A stretch of DNA of 43,840 nt from Terriglobia bacterium (GTDB lineage Bacteria; Acidobacteriota; Terriglobia; Terriglobales; Acidobacteriaceae). A program made the position numbers and the translations under genes. The DNA lies in contig JAIQFT010000061.1 in NCBI GenBank assembly GCA_020073185.1, positions 1-43,840 of the forward strand, read 5' to 3'. The notes under the pieces are model-generated. The model ran no database searches, had not been told where the DNA came from, and was given only the letters and a program-made list of their open reading frames with translations. Below are positions 40,881 through 43,840 of the stretch, piece after piece (the stretch's first letter is position 1; every line of letters begins with the position of its first letter).

Positions 40881-42827
40881 ATGAGTGCAATTTTCGGGAT
40901 CGTCTATTTCGATGGCAAGCCGGTGGAGCGCAAGGTACTTGCGGCCATGGAGGAGAGCCTCGCGCCGCGAGGGCCCGACGGCCGGGGCACGTGGCTTAAA
41001 GGACCGGTGGGCCTTGGGCATCGCCTGCTGTGGGTCACGCCGGAATCGCTGCACGAGAAGCAGCCGCTGGCAAATGCCGACGGAACCCTGGTCATCACCG
41101 CCGATGCGCGGGTTGATAACCGCGATGAACTGATTGCGGAACTTGGCACCGGCGGCAAGGCGCGCGAGTCGCTCACCGACGTTGAGCTCATCCTGCGCGC
41201 CTATGAACGCTGGGGAGAACCGTGCGCGGAAAAACTGCTGGGAGACTTTGCGTTTGTCATCTGGGACGAGCGCAGGCAGCAACTGTACTGCGTGCGCGAC
41301 TGCGTCGGCGTCAACCCCTTTTATTACTACCATCGGCCCGGCCGGTTCTTCGCCTTCGCTTCCGAGATTGGTGCGCTGTTCCAGGTGCCCGGTGTCCCGC
41401 GCGAACTGAATGATGCGATGGTCGCCACGTACTTGCTGCAGGATTTTAACAACCGCATCACTTTCTATAAGGACGTGCTGCGGTCCCCCCCAGCACATAC
41501 TCTCACCGTTGCCGCAACCGGCGTGACGTCGCGGCAGTATTGGGAGTTGGATCCGGGCCGCGCGATAACACTGTCGAGCGAGGAAGCATACGCGGAGCGC
41601 CTGCGCGAAATTTTCACCGAGGCGGTGCAGTGCCGCCTGCGCAGCGCGTTTCCGGTGGGCTCCTATCTCAGCGGCGGGCTGGATTCTTCCTCCATCGTCT
41701 GTTTTGCGCGGCAGATGCTACAGCAGGCGGGCGGTCCCGCGCTGCACACATTTTCCCGCATCTACGAGAACTTCCCCGAAGCCGACGAGCGGGAGTACAT
41801 ACAGGAGGTACTGGCGGGTGGCGGTGTCGTGCCTCACTCCGTGGCTGTCGATTCGCTCAACCTGTTCGAGGACTTGGATAGGCTGCTTCGCGACGTCGAG
41901 GAGCCGCTTTGGACGCAGGCTCTGCTGGTTTACCCTCCCCTTGAACAGGTGGCTCGCGACTGCGGCGTGCGCGTGCTGCTGGACGGGGACGATGGGGACA
42001 ACGCCGTCGGCTACGGCGATGACCTGATTTTGGAGCATCTCCGGACAGGACACTGGATCTCAGCCTGGCGGAAAATGATGCAGTTCGCCACCGTTAGCCG
42101 GTTCCCCCGGTGGCTTATGTTCAAGGGTTACGTTCATCTCGCTCTTCCGCATCCGCTCATCACCGCCTGGAGGCGGCTAAAAAGGACCTGGGATGCGACG
42201 CCGCATACGCTGATTGATCGGGCATTTGCGCAGCGAGCAGGTATCAACCTCGAACTCTGGCCGCCAAGACTGAAGCAGGTGCCGCTGAACCGGCCAGTGA
42301 TGAGTCAATGGCAGAACCTTACGGCAAATGCGGTGGCGCTGTCCTTCGAGATCGTCGGAAAGCATGCCGCCAGGCTAGGTTTGGAGTGCCGGTACCCGTT
42401 TTGGGACAAGAGACTGCTGGAGTACTGCCTGGCGGTGCCGGCGACGCAAAAATTCCAGAAGGGTTGGAACCGCGTGGTCATGCGGCGCGCTGCGGCGGGC
42501 ATCGTGCCGGACAAGATTCGCTGGCGGGGCACGAAAGCCAATCCCTCCCGCTTCCTTGCCCACGCCGTCCTGTCTTGCGGACAGGACCTTCTCGAAGACG
42601 TCATCTACGGCTCCCCTTCTATCCTGGAGGAATACGTTGATGTGGAGGGGCTGCGGACTCTGTACGCCGAGTGCTTGTCGGGGTCGACCACTAAGTTCAA
42701 CCTTCTCTGGAAGACCGCTAACCTGGGCTTATGGCTGCGCTACACCGGCCTTCATCTTGGCTGTTCTTCGGCCAACTCGATTGATGATAAGCTCGCGCCA
42801 ACAGCGGAGGAGGAGCACCAACAGTGA
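40881..42827 (+). CDS. lasso cyclase (asparagine-synthase-like, C protein)
   Basis: The 648-residue protein has the asparagine synthetase fold: an N-terminal amidotransferase-like part and the synthetase motif SGGLDSSSIVCFARQ. The first residues are MSAIFGI, so the catalytic Cys2 of AsnB (MCGI) is Ser: glutaminase activity is lost, as in lasso cyclases. By family, such proteins adenylate an Asp/Glu side chain and close a macrolactam with the peptide N-terminus. Two precursor-like genes follow immediately, the first overlapping its stop. This is clearly different from the complete AsnB half of the fusion at 30027-33221. Confidence 0.85.
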   Translation: MSAIFGIVYFDGKPVERKVLAAMEESLAPRGPDGRGTWLKGPVGLGHRLLWVTPESLHEKQPLANADGTLVITADARVDNRDELIAELGTGGKARESLTDVELILRAYERWGEPCAEKLLGDFAFVIWDERRQQLYCVRDCVGVNPFYYYHRPGRFFAFASEIGALFQVPGVPRELNDAMVATYLLQDFNNRITFYKDVLRSPPAHTLTVAATGVTSRQYWELDPGRAITLSSEEAYAERLREIFTEAVQCRLRSAFPVGSYLSGGLDSSSIVCFARQMLQQAGGPALHTFSRIYENFPEADEREYIQEVLAGGGVVPHSVAVDSLNLFEDLDRLLRDVEEPLWTQALLVYPPLEQVARDCGVRVLLDGDDGDNAVGYGDDLILEHLRTGHWISAWRKMMQFATVSRFPRWLMFKGYVHLALPHPLITAWRRLKRTWDATPHTLIDRAFAQRAGINLELWPPRLKQVPLNRPVMSQWQNLTANAVALSFEIVGKHAARLGLECRYPFWDKRLLEYCLAVPATQKFQKGWNRVVMRRAAAGIVPDKIRWRGTKANPSRFLAHAVLSCGQDLLEDVIYGSPSILEEYVDVEGLRTLYAECLSGSTTKFNLLWKTANLGLWLRYTGLHLGCSSANSIDDKLAPTAEEEHQQ

Positions 42828-42877
42828 GTGACTCGAGCCTAGATCAACAAGTGAGTAACTCGAGGCCAGATCAGCCG
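42824..42877 (+). repeat. 27-bp tandem duplication at the start of precursor 1
   Basis: Two adjacent 27-bp units (42824-42850 and 42851-42877) are identical at 21 of 27 positions, and each begins GTGAGT. They encode MSDSSLDQQ and VSNSRPDQP. The duplication keeps frame and offers a second GTG start, though only the first has a Shine-Dalgarno sequence. Confidence 0.7.
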
Positions 42878-43000
42878 CCCAACGCAGACCAGAAGAAGCC
42901 TTACGTGGCACCCGAGCTTAGGCCTTACGGCGACGTCGTCAGGAACACGCACTCCAAGGCAGGCGGGTCTACGGACGGACCAAGTAGGTCGGCCGCTTAA
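42824..43000 (+). CDS. lasso-peptide-like precursor 1
   Basis: The 58-residue protein starts at a GTG that overlaps the cyclase stop (GTGA) with GGAGGAGG upstream. Its leader contains YVAPELRPYGDVVRNT, an exact match to the lasso signature YxxPxLxxxGxxxxxT. Taking the conserved Thr as the second-last leader residue, the core is SKAGGSTDGPSRSAA. Its Asp lies at position 8, allowing an 8-residue Ser1-Asp8 macrolactam; Ser as residue 1 is less common than Gly. The tail GPSRSAA has no bulky aromatic plug, so how the thread would be locked is unclear. The N-terminus contains an internal tandem repeat. It was missed by normal length cut-offs. Confidence 0.75.
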   Translation: MSDSSLDQQVSNSRPDQPPNADQKKPYVAPELRPYGDVVRNTHSKAGGSTDGPSRSAA

Positions 43001-43269
43001 CGTCATTCATGGAAATCCGGGTCTGGATCCAGCCGTGAGAGACTTGTATGCGGAGTTGCTCGTCGAGGATCTCTCTTGCTGAACGCCGCCGGTGCGTTCT
43101 GCTGATTCTTGCTTCCGTATGAATTCCGCCTGCCAAGCAAAGAGACCGCGCTCCGCGCGTGAATGAGAATTCAGTGACGCGGATCGAAGCAGTCGCCGGG
43201 AGCCAGCGCTTGGGGATACTCCCTCCGTACATTGGTCGATGTTAGACTTATGCAGGAGGAGCGCAGGGC
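43001..43269 (+). other. interval between the two precursors
   Basis: I see no third leader signature in this interval. A strong AGGAGG (43253-43258) before the second precursor is its ribosome site. Open frames on the opposite strand have no features. Confidence 0.5.
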
Positions 43270-43428
43270 ATGAGTGCTGCGAACGGAGAACATCAGCCCA
43301 CGGCGAAAGGCAGACGGCCTTACCAACCACCGGAGCTAAGATTCTACGGCGACGTCGTAAAGAACACCAAGCGCGGCGCCGGCAGAACCCCCGGGGCTGG
43401 GGATGGGCAGTTCAGGTCAGCCGCTTGA
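43270..43428 (+). CDS. lasso-peptide-like precursor 2, non-canonical core
   Basis: The 52-residue protein begins with an ATG and has the leader YQPPELRFYGDVVKNT, again a perfect YxxPxLxxxGxxxxxT match. It also shares with precursor 1 the GDVV block and the C-terminal DG-x2-RSAA. With the Thr-minus-2 rule the core is RGAGRTPGAGDGQFRSAA, whose only acidic residue is Asp at position 11, not 7-9. Cleavage two or three residues later (before Ala37 or Gly38) would give ring sizes of 9 or 8. Either cleavage differs, the ring is larger, or the peptide is not a lasso. No degenerate codons or stops suggest decay. Confidence 0.68.
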   Translation: MSAANGEHQPTAKGRRPYQPPELRFYGDVVKNTKRGAGRTPGAGDGQFRSAA

Positions 43429-43787
43429 CGGTAACCGGTAGAGTACTGCTTCTCCGCTTCCTTGCGATTCACTGTAGGTTGGTGCTCAAGGGCGTCGCCT
43501 GGCAAAGGGCCACTAACATCGCCTGTGCTCCTTCCAGTTTTCCCACCCCATGACCTCTGCTTGCCGGAGGAACGAAACTGAGCCGGGCCCGGACTTCGAG
43601 AGTGGAATCTTTCTGTGATTATTGCGCATACGGATTGCGCGTGCGCGTTGACCGGCCGATTCCGGGCCTTTTGCCCTCGCCGCCCGCCGCTGCGGTAGAC
43701 TTCTAGAGCGGTTCCCGAGTAGATATACCCGCGAATGAGTGTTTGGACGTAAGCTGCTGGTGCTGGCGGTCTCTGCGAATACAGCTG
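43429..43787. other. non-coding interval before the partial IS630-like gene
   Basis: No gene is supported here. The segment may include the left end of the insertion sequence whose transposase starts at 43788; a stretch such as CTAGAGCGGTTCCC (near 43704) is a tentative end, but no partner repeat lies in the window. Confidence 0.4.
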
Positions 43788-43840
43788 ATGGCACGAGCCT
43801 TTTCCGACGATCTGCGGCGGAGGATTTTGGTGGCGTACGC
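43788..43840 (+). CDS. IS630-family transposase, N-terminal fragment cut by the window end
   Basis: Only 17 codons are visible: MARAFSDDLRRRILVAY. This matches the usual beginning of IS630-type transposases (M-A-R-x-x-S-x-D-L-R), which leads into a helix-turn-helix. The remainder lies outside the window. A single match of this length is suggestive, not proof. Confidence 0.55.
   Translation, partial: MARAFSDDLRRRILVAY

Noticed and set aside
42969-43232. Open frame of 87 codons on the - strand overlapping the lasso-like precursor
   Set aside because: No ribosome site or family features; the + strand precursor has the leader signature and coupled start.
43513-43794. Open frame of 93 codons on the - strand near the right end
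   Set aside because: Composition is arginine-rich and non-homologous; it overlaps the start of the IS630-like gene.
1-43840. CRISPR arrays, tRNA and rRNA genes, replication origin
   Set aside because: None seen. No regular direct-repeat array, no convincing tRNA T-arm/cloverleaf, and no rRNA-like stretch was recognised by eye.

Overview
High-GC bacterial DNA, most likely from an Acidobacteriota genome. This is inferred from the style of the exported proteins and of the small radical-SAM-associated peptide; no marker gene is present. An eroded IS1595-family transposase lies at the left edge and the first codons of an IS630-like transposase at the right edge, so the window looks like accessory DNA between mobile-element scars.

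Region 1 (about 1.1-6.1 kb, + strand): a secreted protein gene, then a compact RiPP operon. It encodes a 55-residue precursor with two cysteines, an ER/SipW-type S26 peptidase, an HprK-like P-loop kinase, a PqqD-type leader-binding protein and a radical SAM/SPASM enzyme. The four enzyme genes all overlap.

Region 2 (6.2-15.5 kb, - strand): two respiratory transcription units. One is cytochrome c, outer-membrane porin, Tat-exported molybdopterin oxidoreductase, four-cluster ferredoxin, FdnI-like cytochrome b and an ArsR-type regulator. The other is a NarI/DsrM-like membrane cytochrome b with a DsrK/HdrD-like Fe-S oxidoreductase. Each has a GTGA-N6-TCAC palindrome 68-79 bp upstream of its first gene, and the two sites share the 9-mer CATCACGTG, which suggests common control by a CRP/FNR-type factor.

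Region 3 (15.8-28.6 kb, - strand): a gas-vesicle cluster. It has GvpA, two further GvpA/J-family proteins, GvpK, GvpN, GvpG, three GvpF/L paralogues, a two-domain ArsA-like ATPase, a CDC48-type AAA ATPase with a damaged 3' end, a GvpH-like small heat-shock protein, a sigma-54 activator whose receiver lacks the phospho-acceptor Asp, and three uncharacterised proteins. A hairpin follows gvpA.

Region 4 (28.8-38.5 kb): exopolysaccharide genes. An ABC-2 permease and an asparagine-synthase/glycosyltransferase fusion lie on the - strand. They diverge from a Wzc-like tyrosine autokinase, a TPR protein and an O-antigen ligase/polymerase-like membrane protein on the + strand.

Region 5 (38.5-43.4 kb): a lasso-peptide-like locus. 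It has a nucleotidyltransferase, an FkbM-like protein, a lasso cyclase with the N-terminal Cys replaced, and two small precursor genes (58 and 52 aa) carrying the YxxPxLxxxGxxxxxT leader signature. The first predicts an 8-residue macrolactam. The second has its only core Asp at position 11, which does not fit known lasso rings. No B1 (RRE) or B2 (protease) gene is seen before the window ends. The most novel material is the three small precursor genes and their mismatched enzyme sets, the shared respiratory operators, and the altered gas-vesicle regulator and CDC48.
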